Below are positions 10,878-19,759 of a stretch of DNA of 64,000 nucleotides, in pieces (position 1 is the stretch's first letter; every line of letters starts with the position of its first letter). The position numbers were made by a program, and so were the translations under genes. Origin of the DNA: Caulobacteraceae bacterium (GTDB taxonomy: Bacteria; Pseudomonadota; Alphaproteobacteria; Caulobacterales; Caulobacteraceae). Below the pieces are notes generated by a model, which did no database searches, was not told the DNA's origin, and saw only the letters and a program-made list of their open reading frames with translations. The stretch is taken from assembly GCA_947476325.1 (NCBI GenBank), contig CANJPZ010000007.1:1-64000 (forward strand), in the 5' to 3' direction.

Positions 10878-11557
10878 GCCAGTATGGCCTCGGCCCGGTC
10901 CGTCACCGCATTGAGGCTGACGCCCCAGTCAGTTGTAATGGCGGCCAGATCGTCGCCCTTTTCCGCCGTGAACGGGCCGTCCCAGACCATGGCGGCGCGG
11001 GCGAAGGGCAGGGGAAAGACGGTGGTGTCCCAAGAGTTGACCCGGATGCAGGGCCGGCAGGCGATACCGACCATCAGCACCTGGGCGCCGGCCGCACGGG
11101 CCACGGTCGCCGCGCCCTCGGTCATGATCCGCACCGGCCCCTTGGGGCCATCCGGCGTGATGGCGACGGCGTTGCCGGCTTTCAGCCAGCGCACCATCTC
11201 GCGAAAGGCGGCCGAACCGCCCTTGTCCCCGACCGAATTCTCGCGGGTGCGCGAACCGCGGATAGCGGGGAAGCCAAGGCGGGCGAAGATCTGGGTGATC
11301 AGCTCGCCGTCCGACGAGCGCGAGACCAGGGCGTTCATTTTCTTGCTGGACTTGGGGTCCCAGGTGGTCGGCGACATCGGAATTCCCGAGTGCCAGACGC
11401 ACATGATTGCACCGGCGTCCGGGTTGGCCTTGACCGCGTCGGCCATGGCCCCGCCCTCGATCGTCCAGCGGAAAGTCCAGTAGGTAAAACGCAGATAGCC
11501 GGTGATCATGCCGGCCAGCAGGCTGATGACCCAGGGCTGCCGCAGGAAGGCCTTCAT
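10874..11557 (-). CDS. lysophospholipid acyltransferase-like protein (DUF374), copy 1
   Basis: The 227-residue product belongs to the DUF374 branch of the LPLAT superfamily, commonly found beside lipid A genes in alphaproteobacteria. An N-terminal hydrophobic segment (WVISLLAGMITGYLRF) is followed by the conserved blocks CVWHSGIPMSP, VSRSSDGELI, GSRTRENSVGDKGGSAAFR and AVAITPDGPKGP. The role is inferred to be a late acyltransfer to lipid A or a related lipid; the substrate is unknown. It overlaps waaA and the ABC exporter by four bases each. A paralogue with the same blocks lies just beyond the exporter. Confidence 0.85.
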   Translation of the reverse strand: MKAFLRQPWVISLLAGMITGYLRFTYWTFRWTIEGGAMADAVKANPDAGAIMCVWHSGIPMSPTTWDPKSSKKMNALVSRSSDGELITQIFARLGFPAIRGSRTRENSVGDKGGSAAFREMVRWLKAGNAVAITPDGPKGPVRIMTEGAATVARAAGAQVLMVGIACRPCIRVNSWDTTVFPLPFARAAMVWDGPFTAEKGDDLAAITTDWGVSLNAVTDRAEAILA

Positions 11558-13329
11558 CTGGCGGCCTCAAGCACGTCCAGATGCTGGGCGGCGGCCAGAC
11601 GCGAATAGAGGCCCTTGCGGCGCATGAGGTCCGAATGGGTTCCGCTTTCGACGATACGTCCGGCCTCGATGACGTGGATGCGGTCGGCGCCCCGCACGGT
11701 CGAAAGGCGGTGGGCGATCAGAATGGTGGTGCGGCCGCTCATCAGGCGCTCGAGCGCCTTTTGCACAAGGGTTTCGGACTCGGTGTCCAGGGCGCTGGTG
11801 GCTTCGTCCAGCAGCAGGATCGGGGCATCCTTGAGGAAGGCGCGGGCGATGGCGATCCGCTGACGCTGGCCGCCGGAAAGACGGGTCCCCGCTTCACCGA
11901 CGGTGGTGTCATAACCCTTGGGCAGGCCCATGATGAAGTCGTGGGCCGCCGCCTGTTTTGCCGCCGCATGGATCTGCGCCTCGCTCGCTTCGGGCCGTGC
12001 GTAGGCGATGTTGGCGCGAATGGTGTCGTCGAACAGAAACGGCTCCTGGGTCACCAGGGCGATCCGGTCGCGGATCGAACGCTGGGTGACGTTGCGGATA
12101 TCCTGGCCGTCGATCTTCAGAGCCCCGCCGGTGACGTCGTAGAAGCGCGGGATCAGGTTGAGGATGGTGGTTTTGCCGCCGCCTGACGGGCCGACCAGGG
12201 CGACGGTCTCGCCCCGTCGGACCTCGAAGGACAGGTCAGTGAGGGCGGCGGCGGCTTCGCCGTAGGCGAAAGACACCTTGTCGAAGGTGATGGTGCTGGG
12301 GCCGACGGCCAAAGGCGCCGCGTCCGGCGCATCGCGGATCGTGGGTTCAAGCGCCAGCACCCGGGCTAGGCGGCCGGCGGCCGCCAGGGCTTCGGACAGG
12401 GTGGTCTGCATGCCGCCGAGCTGGCGCAGCGAACTGGCCGCCATGACCAGAGACGTCATGAAGACGAAGAACTTGGCCGCATCCATGTTGCCGACCAGCG
12501 CCCGCCAGCCGGCATAGGCCAGGATGACGGCGATCAGCAGGTACATCATGGCTTCCGCCGCCGGCCCGGCCGTCGCCTTGGCGTTGGAGCCGCGGATTAG
12601 GAATTTCTGGCGGCGCTGGATGACATCGCCCACCCGCTTGCGCTCATAGTCTTCGCGGCCTTCGATCTTGACGATCTTGACCCCGTCCAGGCCCTCGAGA
12701 ATGACCGTCGACAAGGCCGAGGTCTCGCCCATGGCGCCCATGGCCGCCCGGCTGGTTCGGCCGGCGAACCGGCGGATGACCAGGAAGGCCAGCGGCGAGC
12801 CGACCAGGGCGATGACGGTCAGGCCGAGATCCAGCGAGGCCATGTAGGCGAACATGCCCAGGGCCACGAGGGCCTGCTGGATATAGTTCACCGCCACATG
12901 GGTCGAGCCGTCGCGCACAAGGTTGGCGTCGAACAGCATGGACGACAGATGCTGGCCCGAATGTTCGGCTTGCAGGCGGATCAGGTCTGCGCCGGCCAGG
13001 CGGCTGAACAGATCGAGCTGAACCTCGCCGACCACAGTGTGGCCGATGCGGTTGATCAGGCGCGCTTGGATGGCCAGGGCGATCGCGCGGCCCAGGCCGA
13101 TGGCCGCGATCAGCAAGGGATAGAACAGCAGGGCGCCGGCCGTCTTGCGGACCAGCAGTTCGTCGATGGCGTGCTTGAGTTGGCCCATGAAGCCGGCGGT
13201 CAGGGCCGCGACGATGGCCGCCAGAACAAAGCAGGTGGCCAGGCCCTTCCAGTGCGGGGCCAGATAGGCGCGCAAAAGTCGCACCCCCGGGGCGCGAGTC
13301 TCGGCAGCAGAGGGGGCCGGCGCGTTCAT
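11554..13329 (-). CDS. MsbA-like lipid ABC exporter (fused permease-ATPase)
   Basis: The 591-residue half-transporter has an N-terminal membrane domain with about six helices (residues 20-320) and a C-terminal nucleotide-binding domain. The latter has Walker A GPSGGGKTT, Q-loop LVTQEPFLF, signature LSGGQRQRIAIARA, Walker B ILLLDEATSALD and H-loop IAHRLSTV. Position between two acyltransferase-like genes, waaA and lpxK indicates a lipid A-core flippase of the MsbA type. The symbol is left blank because ABC exporters are hard to assign by sequence alone. It sits in a chain of four-base overlaps. Confidence 0.88.
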   Translation of the reverse strand: MNAPAPSAAETRAPGVRLLRAYLAPHWKGLATCFVLAAIVAALTAGFMGQLKHAIDELLVRKTAGALLFYPLLIAAIGLGRAIALAIQARLINRIGHTVVGEVQLDLFSRLAGADLIRLQAEHSGQHLSSMLFDANLVRDGSTHVAVNYIQQALVALGMFAYMASLDLGLTVIALVGSPLAFLVIRRFAGRTSRAAMGAMGETSALSTVILEGLDGVKIVKIEGREDYERKRVGDVIQRRQKFLIRGSNAKATAGPAAEAMMYLLIAVILAYAGWRALVGNMDAAKFFVFMTSLVMAASSLRQLGGMQTTLSEALAAAGRLARVLALEPTIRDAPDAAPLAVGPSTITFDKVSFAYGEAAAALTDLSFEVRRGETVALVGPSGGGKTTILNLIPRFYDVTGGALKIDGQDIRNVTQRSIRDRIALVTQEPFLFDDTIRANIAYARPEASEAQIHAAAKQAAAHDFIMGLPKGYDTTVGEAGTRLSGGQRQRIAIARAFLKDAPILLLDEATSALDTESETLVQKALERLMSGRTTILIAHRLSTVRGADRIHVIEAGRIVESGTHSDLMRRKGLYSRLAAAQHLDVLEAAR

Positions 13330-13374
13330 GGCCTTGGGGTCGTCTTTCGCGGCCTGAGTGTCAAGAAGGCGGTG

Positions 13375-14115
13375 TCATGCGACGAGGCTCTCGGCTCTGT
13401 CGGTCAGTGTGTTGAGGCGTTCCCCCCAAGCCCTGGCCAGGGCGATGGGGTCGGCATCCTTGCCTGCCTGAAATGGCCCCTGCCAGACGATGGAGCCCCG
13501 GCCGAAGGGCAGGGGAAAGACGGCCCTGTCCCACGATCCTGCGCGGATGCAGGGTTTGCACGCCATACCGGCGAACAACACCCGGGCGCCGGTGACCTTC
13601 GCCAGCATCGGCGAGCCTTCACCCATAACGTTGGCCGGGCCCTTCGGCCCGTCAGGCGTTATGGCGACAGCGTTGCCGGCCCGGATCCAGCGGACCATCT
13701 CGCGGAAGGCCGCCGAGCCGCCCTTGTCGCCATTTGAATCGTGGCGTGACCGCGACCCGCGAATCGACGGGAACCCCAGGCGCGCGACCGTCTGGGTGAT
13801 GAACTCTCCATCCGACGACTTGGAGACCAGGGCGTGCATGGTCTGTGGCGAACGCCTGTCCCAGGTGCAGGGCGAAAGCGGTATGCGCGCGTGCCAGAAG
13901 CACAGCATGACGCCGCCGGGTTCGGACCAGACCTGCTCGGCCTGTTCCCGGCCTTCGTAAGTCCAGCGGATGGTGGCGTAGACGAAGCGCAGGTAGCCGG
14001 CGAAGATCGAGGCCAGCGCATGCTGCACGGGGCGCGAGCGAACTACCCGCTTCAGAAGGCGGGTCCGCGAAGGTTGGCTCTGAAAGGCGGCGCTACGGCC
14101 TTCCTGTGCGGTCAT
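13375..14115 (-). CDS. lysophospholipid acyltransferase-like protein (DUF374), copy 2
   Basis: The 246-residue product is a clear paralogue of the DUF374 protein at 10874-11557. It shares YLRF, LCFWHARIPLSP, VSKSSDGEFITQ, GSRSRHDSNGDKGGSAAFR and AVAITPDGPKGP, and ends with an equivalent TDRAESLVA. It differs in a longer, Arg-rich N-terminus before the membrane-facing helix. The substrate is unknown; the lipid A context suggests an envelope lipid. It precedes the ABC exporter by 45 bases and is probably in the same transcript. The pair flanking the exporter points to an old tandem duplication. Confidence 0.83.
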   Translation of the reverse strand: MTAQEGRSAAFQSQPSRTRLLKRVVRSRPVQHALASIFAGYLRFVYATIRWTYEGREQAEQVWSEPGGVMLCFWHARIPLSPCTWDRRSPQTMHALVSKSSDGEFITQTVARLGFPSIRGSRSRHDSNGDKGGSAAFREMVRWIRAGNAVAITPDGPKGPANVMGEGSPMLAKVTGARVLFAGMACKPCIRAGSWDRAVFPLPFGRGSIVWQGPFQAGKDADPIALARAWGERLNTLTDRAESLVA

Positions 14116-14230
14116 CGATCGACTGGCGTCTGTTTTTTACGGGTTCCGCGAGGCTTTACGGCGGAAACAGCCCTAAACTCGGTCCGTCGCCCGACATAGG
14201 CAAGAATTATTTTCGGGGAGCGCCCGCGGC

Positions 14231-14467
14231 CTAGTGGTGGTCGTGGTCGTGTTCAGGGTCGAGCAGCTTGTGCGCGTGAATGATGAAGTAGCGCATCAGG
14301 GCGTTGTCGACGGTCGCCTGGGCCCGGGACTTCCAGGCCCGGTGAGCTTCTTCGTAGTTCGGGAAGGCGCCGACGAACTCGACCTTGGTCAGGTCGCGGA
14401 ACTCAACGGTCTGAACATCCTTGAGCTCGCCGCCGATGACCAGATGAAGCAGTTGGGAATGGGGCAT
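14231..14467 (-). CDS. DUF4170 domain protein
   Basis: The 78-residue cytoplasmic-looking protein matches the short DUF4170 family found beside Kdo transferase and inositol-monophosphatase-like genes in alphaproteobacteria. Recognisable segments are HLVIGGELKDV, VGAFPNYEEAHRAWKS and MRYFIIHAHKLLDP. The last eight residues form a His/Asp tail (HDHDHH) that could bind metal. Its function is not established. It lies 25 bases downstream of cysQ and runs in the same direction. Confidence 0.85.
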   Translation of the reverse strand: MPHSQLLHLVIGGELKDVQTVEFRDLTKVEFVGAFPNYEEAHRAWKSRAQATVDNALMRYFIIHAHKLLDPEHDHDHH

Positions 14468-14492
14468 GAGGGTGTCCGTAGCAAAGGTGATT

Positions 14493-15272
14493 TCAGTCCT
14501 GAATATGCGTCAGGCGCTGAAGCAAAAATGAATGCAGGGGCGCGCCGGCGCAGACTAGCGAGCGCTGCTCTGGAACCGGGCGGTTGTAGGTGAAGGTGCG
14601 GCCCAGATGATCGGTTACCAGGCCGCCGGCCTCGGTGATGATCAGGTCGCCGGCCGCCAGGTCCCACTCGTGTTTGGACGACATGGCCAAGCAGGCGTCA
14701 TATTCGCCGGCCGCCACCAGGGCCATCCGATAGGCGATCGAGTTGCGGGCGGCGATGGTCATGGGCGGCCAAGGCGTGGGCCAGGACGGATGGGCGAACA
14801 TCTTTGCATCGCCCAGCATGGCGCAGTCCTCGACGGTGGTCTGGGGGCTGACGCGGATCGGTTGTTCGTTGAACTTGGCGCCGAGACCGTCCTGCGCTTC
14901 GAACATCTGGTTCAGCGAAGGGGCGAAGATCACGCCGGCCACCGGCCGGCCATCCTGGACCACGGCGATGCAGATGCTCCACCAGTCGCGGTCCTTCATG
15001 AAGGCGGTGGTGCCGTCGATGGGATCCGACAGGAACACGGTCTTGTGGGCCAGCCGGTCCGGATTGTCGGGCGTTTCCTCCGACAGCCAGCCGTAGCCGG
15101 GCCGCGCGGCGCGCAGATGCTCTTTCAGAAAGGCGTCGATCTCGAGATCGGCATTTGTGACCGGCGATCCGCCGGGCTTGTGATTGATGTTCAGACCACG
15201 GGCCCGCAAGGCCAGCGCCCGTTCTCCGGCCTCGCGCACCGTGTCTTTCAACAGGGCGAGGTCGTCGATCAT
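14493..15272 (-). CDS. cysQ: 3'(2'),5'-bisphosphate nucleotidase CysQ (inositol monophosphatase superfamily)
   Basis: The 259-residue enzyme probably hydrolyses 3'-phosphoadenosine 5'-phosphate to AMP, recycling the by-product of sulfotransfer and sulfate assimilation. Magnesium-binding motifs are LSEETPDN (Glu), DPIDGTTAFMKD and WDLAAGDLIITEAGG. It overlaps pmbA by four bases. A sulfotransferase that would release this by-product is encoded at 59850-60515. Another member of the superfamily acting on inositol phosphates cannot be excluded from sequence alone. Confidence 0.85.
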   Translation of the reverse strand: MIDDLALLKDTVREAGERALALRARGLNINHKPGGSPVTNADLEIDAFLKEHLRAARPGYGWLSEETPDNPDRLAHKTVFLSDPIDGTTAFMKDRDWWSICIAVVQDGRPVAGVIFAPSLNQMFEAQDGLGAKFNEQPIRVSPQTTVEDCAMLGDAKMFAHPSWPTPWPPMTIAARNSIAYRMALVAAGEYDACLAMSSKHEWDLAAGDLIITEAGGLVTDHLGRTFTYNRPVPEQRSLVCAGAPLHSFLLQRLTHIQD

Positions 15273-16600
15273 TGGCCGGCGATCGCCACCGCGTCGATGA
15301 GCAGGGACGGCGAATTGGTCGATCCGCGAAACTCCAGATCAGAACCCGCGACCATGCGGCCATAGAGCTCGATCAGGTTGCCGGCGACGGTGACCTCGTT
15401 GACCGGATGGGCAATCTGACCGTCCTCGAACCAGAAGCCCGAAACCCCGACAGACCAGTCGCCGTTGTTGCTGTTGAGGGACGGGCCGAACATCGAGGTG
15501 ACCAGCAGGCCGCGGCGGGCCTGAACCAGTAGTCCGGCAAGGTCGGTCTGTCCCGGCTGGACGGTCAGGTTGTGGGTGCTTACGCCGGGCGGACCGGCCA
15601 GGGAGCGCGAGGCGTGGCCGGTGGGCGCCATGCCCAGCTGCCGCGACGAGGCCATGTTGTGCAGGAAGGTGGTCAGCACCCCTTCCTGGACAAGGGATCG
15701 CTCGACGGTCGGCAGGCCCTCGTCGTCGAAGGGCGCCGAGCCCAGGCCGCGCATGCGGTGCGGCTCTTCGTAGATGCAAAAACCGCGCGCGAAGACCCGC
15801 TTGTCGAGGTGGGTCTTGAGAAAGGAGACGCCGCGCGCCACCGACGGGCCGGATATCGCGCCGGCAAAGGGCGACAGGATCGAACTGGCGATGCGGTTTT
15901 CGAAAATGACGGCGGCAGTCGTCGACTTGATTTTGCGCGCGCCGAGCCGTCCGACGGCTTGGCGGCCGGCCTCGTGTCCCAAGGCGTGGATATTGGGCAG
16001 GTCGGCGGCCCAGCGGGTCATGCGGCCATCCCCGCCGCGTTCCATCCCGTCGCCTTCGCCCGCGATGACCGAAGCGTAGACCGAATGGCTGGTCGAGCGA
16101 TGTCCGGCGACGAAACCTTCGCTGGTGGCGAAGGCCCAGCTGCTCGACCCCCACGAGGCCGAACCGCCCTCACTGTTGGAGACGCCGGGCACGGCGCGGG
16201 CCGCGTCCTCGATTTCCATCGCCAGGGCCTCAAGGGCTTCGGCGGTGGGCTCGGACGGGTCGAACAGGTCAAGATCTGTGTCAGGGTTCTTGGCCAGCAG
16301 GGCGGCGGGCGCCAGCCCGGCGTAGGGGTCTTCCGGCGCCAGACGGGCCATGGCGACCGCCCGGTCGACCAGCTTGCCGACGGCGGCGGGCGACAGGTCC
16401 GAGCCTGACACTGTCGCCTGCCGGCCGTTCACAAACACCCGCAGGCCCAGGTCGCGGGCTTCTTCACGCTCGACCTCTTCCAGCGCGCCCAGACGCACGC
16501 CCACGGACAGGGCCCGGCGTTGATGCAAAACCGCCTCGGCGGCGTCGGCGCCGGCCGTCTTGGCGGCGGCGAGCAGGTCATTCAGAAAAATACGGTCCAT
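15269..16600 (-). CDS. pmbA: PmbA/TldE-type metalloprotease subunit
   Basis: The 443-residue protein belongs to the TldD/PmbA family, which matures peptides such as microcin B17 and degrades unfolded peptides as a TldD-TldE heterodimer. It lacks the HExxxH zinc motif found in TldD, which fits the TldE (PmbA) partner. Family features include GVRLGALEEVEREEARDLGLRV split near the N-terminus, ASWGSSSWAFATSEGF, and the C-terminal GVSGFWFEDGQIAHPVNEVT. No tldD gene is in the window. It is the first gene of the four-base-overlap series that leads into cysQ. Confidence 0.92.
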   Translation of the reverse strand: MDRIFLNDLLAAAKTAGADAAEAVLHQRRALSVGVRLGALEEVEREEARDLGLRVFVNGRQATVSGSDLSPAAVGKLVDRAVAMARLAPEDPYAGLAPAALLAKNPDTDLDLFDPSEPTAEALEALAMEIEDAARAVPGVSNSEGGSASWGSSSWAFATSEGFVAGHRSTSHSVYASVIAGEGDGMERGGDGRMTRWAADLPNIHALGHEAGRQAVGRLGARKIKSTTAAVIFENRIASSILSPFAGAISGPSVARGVSFLKTHLDKRVFARGFCIYEEPHRMRGLGSAPFDDEGLPTVERSLVQEGVLTTFLHNMASSRQLGMAPTGHASRSLAGPPGVSTHNLTVQPGQTDLAGLLVQARRGLLVTSMFGPSLNSNNGDWSVGVSGFWFEDGQIAHPVNEVTVAGNLIELYGRMVAGSDLEFRGSTNSPSLLIDAVAIAGQ

Positions 16601-17004
16601 CAGACGATCGCGTACACCAAAAGCGCCACAGCGGCGAAAACATAGCTGACCCAGGTCAGGAGCATGCCGATCGAGCGGGCGCGGGAGACGCCGGCCGAGC
16701 GGGACAGGCCGAACGCATGCACCATCCGGCCGACAAACAGCGCGCCGCCGGCCAGGTGAACGACCGGCGCATTGGCGCCGGCCAGCGCCAGAACGGCCAG
16801 GGCGCCGATAGCGGCGGGAATATACTCAGTGGCGTTGCCAAAGGCGCGGATGGCGCTGGCCAGGGCCGGCTGGCCGCCATCGCCTTCGGCCACCTTGTGC
16901 TTGCGCCGCTGGCGCGTGACCCGCACTGACAGGAACAACAGCAGGATCAGCAAAAGCCCGGTCCACAGGGCTGCGGCGGGGGCGGCGGGAAGGTCGAGAG
17001 GCAT
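16600..17004 (-). CDS. MAPEG family membrane protein
   Basis: The 134-residue protein has four predicted membrane helices: AALWTGLLLILLLFLSVRVT, a second near YIPAAIGALAVLALAGAN, a third around GGALFVGRMVHAFGLS, and a C-terminal one. The FVGRMVHAFG and FGNATEYIP segments are typical of MAPEG proteins, which include microsomal glutathione transferases. No activity can be assigned to the bacterial members. Its last base is shared with the pmbA start, so the two are probably translated together. Confidence 0.85.
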   Translation of the reverse strand: MPLDLPAAPAAALWTGLLLILLLFLSVRVTRQRRKHKVAEGDGGQPALASAIRAFGNATEYIPAAIGALAVLALAGANAPVVHLAGGALFVGRMVHAFGLSRSAGVSRARSIGMLLTWVSYVFAAVALLVYAIV

Positions 17005-17046
17005 TAGGACGGGTTATCTCCGGTTCGGCGGGATAGATGGACTATT

Positions 17047-18558
17047 CTATCCGCCGGGCAAGCCCAGTCGCGCCCACTTTTCCGTCACCGCCTTCACGAT
17101 TTCAGGGTCCATGGCTATCTTTTCGCCCCAAGCGCGGTGGGTTTCGGGCGGCAGCTTGTTGGTGGCGTCCAGGCCGATCTTGGAGCCCAGGCCGCTCTCG
17201 GGACTGGCGAAATCCAGATAGTCGATGGGCGTGCCTTCGATGACCGTGATGTCTCTCGCCGGGTCCATGCGGGTGGAGAGGGCCCACATGACGTCCTTCC
17301 AGTCGCGGGCGTTGATGTCGTCGTCCACAACGATCACCCACTTGGTGTACATGAACTGGCGAAGGTAGCTCCAGACGGCCATCATCACGCGCTTGGCGTG
17401 GCCGGGGTAGCGCTTCTTCATAGAGACCACGGCGATGCGGTAGGAACAGCCCTCGGGCGGCAGCCAGAAGTCGACGATCTCGGGAAACTGCTGCTGGAAC
17501 AGCGGGATGAACACCTCGTTGAGCGCTTCGCCCAGAACGGCGGGCTCGTCGGGCGGCCGGCCGGTGTAGGTGGTGTGGTAGATCGGCTTTTTCCGCATGG
17601 TGATGGCGGTCACCTGGAAGACCGGGAATTGCTCGACCGAATTGTAATAGCCGGTGTGGTCGCCGAACGGGCCTTCGTCAGCGTACTCGTCCAGCAGCAC
17701 ATGGCCCTCGATGACGATCTCGGCCTCGGCGGGAACGAGCAACGGCACGGTTTTGGCCTTGACCAGCTCGACTTTGGAATCGCGCAAGAGCCCCGCGAAC
17801 TGGTACTCCGACAGGGTGTCGGGCACCGGGGTGACAGCGGCCAGGATGACGCCGGGATCGGCGCCGATGACGGCGCAGGCGGGCAGGGGTTCGCGCTTTT
17901 CGGACTGTTTGTGGCGAGCGTAGTGCTGGGCGCCGCCGCGGTGCGCCAGCCAGCGCATGATGCAGCGGTCCTTGCCGATGACCTGCATACGATAGATGCC
18001 GAGGTTGAAGTCGTCCTCGCGGCTCGTGCCGGGCCCCTTGGTGACCACCAGCGGCCAGGTGATCAGCGGGCCGGCGTCTCCCGGCCAGCAGGTCTGGACC
18101 GGCAGCTTTGACAGGTCGATGTCATCGCCGGTCAAGACGACTTCCTGGACCGGCGCGGTCTTAACGGTCTTCGGCCGCATGCTCATGACCGTTTTCATCA
18201 GCGGCAGCATCCTGACCGCATCGCCGACCCCGCGGGGCGGCTCGGGCTGGCGCAGGAATGCCAGCACATCGCCGACCTCCCGCAGGTCGCCGGGCGTTGA
18301 GCGTTCCTTGCCGCCGAGTGTCACGCCCATGGCCACGCGCTTGACGGTGCCGAACAGGTTGGCGAGGCACGGCATGTCCGAGATCGTCCCGTCGGCGCGA
18401 ACGGGCTTTTCGAACAGCACCGCCGGCCCGCCCGAGCGCACCAGCCGATCGCAGATCTCGGTCATCTCCAGAACCGTGGAGACCGGCTCTGACACGCGCA
18501 CCAGTTCACCGGCGGCTTCGAGCTTGTCGATGAAGTCTCTTAGGGAGCGATAGGCCAT
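17047..18558 (-). CDS. ubiD: 4-hydroxy-3-polyprenylbenzoate decarboxylase
   Basis: The 503-residue UbiD enzyme decarboxylates polyprenyl-hydroxybenzoate in ubiquinone synthesis using prenylated FMN supplied by UbiX. Characteristic segments are the N-terminal [18 protein letters not shown], the cofactor-binding [14 protein letters not shown], and the catalytic-region [20 protein letters not shown], which carries the conserved Glu-Arg/Asp network. The C-terminal part includes [16 protein letters not shown]. Length agrees with E. coli UbiD. ubiA lies 1.2 kb upstream in the same direction; ubiX is not in the window. Confidence 0.96.
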   Translation of the reverse strand: MAYRSLRDFIDKLEAAGELVRVSEPVSTVLEMTEICDRLVRSGGPAVLFEKPVRADGTISDMPCLANLFGTVKRVAMGVTLGGKERSTPGDLREVGDVLAFLRQPEPPRGVGDAVRMLPLMKTVMSMRPKTVKTAPVQEVVLTGDDIDLSKLPVQTCWPGDAGPLITWPLVVTKGPGTSREDDFNLGIYRMQVIGKDRCIMRWLAHRGGAQHYARHKQSEKREPLPACAVIGADPGVILAAVTPVPDTLSEYQFAGLLRDSKVELVKAKTVPLLVPAEAEIVIEGHVLLDEYADEGPFGDHTGYYNSVEQFPVFQVTAITMRKKPIYHTTYTGRPPDEPAVLGEALNEVFIPLFQQQFPEIVDFWLPPEGCSYRIAVVSMKKRYPGHAKRVMMAVWSYLRQFMYTKWVIVVDDDINARDWKDVMWALSTRMDPARDITVIEGTPIDYLDFASPESGLGSKIGLDATNKLPPETHRAWGEKIAMDPEIVKAVTEKWARLGLPGG

Positions 18559-18620
18559 GGTGGTTTGCTATAGCGAAGAGGGGCCTGCGCCAAGCTCATG
18601 TCCACAGGATCACCGCCAAT

Positions 18621-18733
18621 GCGTCCTTCGAGACGCCCGCTGGCGCGGGCTGCTCAGGATGACGAAACTGTTGGGACTGCAAAATTGGTCGTCATACTGA
18701 GGAGCGCTCGACAGAGCGCGTCTCGAAGCACGC
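18621..18733. repeat. long imperfect palindromic repeat (MITE/REP-like), copy 1
   Basis: Two inverted arms of about 45 bases face each other across a short AT-richer centre. The left arm begins GCGTCCTTCGAGACGC and ends CAGGATGACGA; the right arm is its near-complement, starting TCGTCATACTGAGGAGCGC. A related copy lies at 43525-43674. It fills the ubiD to yjbR gap. On RNA it would form a long hairpin that could end transcription or stabilise messages. Confidence 0.8.
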
Positions 18734-18740
18734 ACCATGC

Positions 18741-19088
18741 TCACGCCTCCTGGCCAGCCTCGTAGTCCTTCAGCCACTGTTTCGGGGCGTGCTTGCGCCA
18801 GGTGCGCATCAGGAACGAGCGCAGCTGCTCGGGCTCGACCGACTGAATGCGGACCAGCACGTAGGGCCAGTCGCGGTAGTGGGCCGTGAAGTGAAAAGTG
18901 TCAGGATCGATCTGGCAAAGCATGGCGCGCTCGTCGATCGGCACGCTGCCCAGCACTAGGCTGTCGTCCTCGCGGCGCAGGCGGGTGAAGAACTTGCCGA
19001 ACGCCTTGTAGGACGGATAGCCATAGCTGGTTCCCTCGACGACTTCGGGGAACGACATGATCAGGGCGTGAACCTCATCCCTAGTCAC
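18741..19088 (-). CDS. MmcQ/YjbR family protein
   Basis: The 115-residue protein fits the MmcQ/YjbR (CyaY-like fold, proposed DNA-binding) family. Recognisable features are the N-terminal FPEVVEGTSYGYPSYKAFGK, then FFTRLRREDDSLVL and the late segment THYRDWPYVLVRI-like AHYRDWPYVLVRIQ. The biological role is unknown. Its start overlaps the stop of the upstream methyltransferase by four bases, so the two are probably co-translated. The palindromic repeat lies directly behind it. Confidence 0.85.
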   Translation of the reverse strand: MTRDEVHALIMSFPEVVEGTSYGYPSYKAFGKFFTRLRREDDSLVLGSVPIDERAMLCQIDPDTFHFTAHYRDWPYVLVRIQSVEPEQLRSFLMRTWRKHAPKQWLKDYEAGQEA

Positions 19089-19759
19089 GGATGGAAACTC
19101 CAGACGCCTGTCTTTTTGACTTCCATGTCCTCCAGCTCCCGCGTGGTGGTCACCTGGTATTCGGCGAGCCTGACCATGCCGTCCTTGGGAAAATACGTCC
19201 TTCCCGGGTCACCGACCAGCACCGTTGCGCCGTTGTCGCGCGCCTCGCGAAGCCACCGGATGACCCGCTCGGCCAGGGGCTTTTCGTAACAGATATCGCC
19301 GGCCAGGATGACGTGGGCCGGGGGCGGATCGTTGTCGAGCAGGTCCCGCGATGTGTATTCCACCGCCACGCCGTTCAGGCCCGCGTTGATCGCCACGGCC
19401 GAGCCGCAGAATTCATCGATATCGGCGGCCAGGGTGTGAATGGCCCCGGCCTTCATGGCGGCGATGGCGACGATGCCTGAGCCGGAGGCAAAGTCGATCA
19501 CCCGCTTGCCGGCCACGATGTGCGGGTTGTCGAGGATGTAGCGGGCCAGGGCCTGACCGCCGGCCCAGGCAAAGGCCCAGAACGGCGGCGGCAGGCCAAG
19601 GCCGCCCAGTTCTTCCTCGGTCATCCGCCAGATCGGCGTGATTTCGTCGGCCAGATGCAAAACAAGCTCCGGCGTGTGCGGCGGGTTCTGCGGGCGGGTG
19701 TTGGCGAGGATGAAGGCCTCGCGGTTCTCGATCACAAGACACTCGCCGCGCCGGGCCAC
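19085..19759 (-). CDS. class I SAM methyltransferase, METTL20/ETFB lysine methyltransferase-like
   Basis: The 224-residue enzyme has a Rossmann methyltransferase core. Motif I is VIDFASGSGIVAIAAMKAGA, followed by the acidic ADIDEF and the post-core VILAGDICYEKPLAE. The segment PPPFWAFAWAGGQALARY is characteristic of bacterial homologues of METTL20, which methylate lysines of the electron-transfer flavoprotein beta subunit. Automated pipelines often name these ribosomal protein L11 methyltransferase or nicotinamide methylase; I consider METTL20-like the better fit. The start overlaps the ubiA end by 28 bases. Confidence 0.75.
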   Translation of the reverse strand: MARRGECLVIENREAFILANTRPQNPPHTPELVLHLADEITPIWRMTEEELGGLGLPPPFWAFAWAGGQALARYILDNPHIVAGKRVIDFASGSGIVAIAAMKAGAIHTLAADIDEFCGSAVAINAGLNGVAVEYTSRDLLDNDPPPAHVILAGDICYEKPLAERVIRWLREARDNGATVLVGDPGRTYFPKDGMVRLAEYQVTTTRELEDMEVKKTGVWSFHP

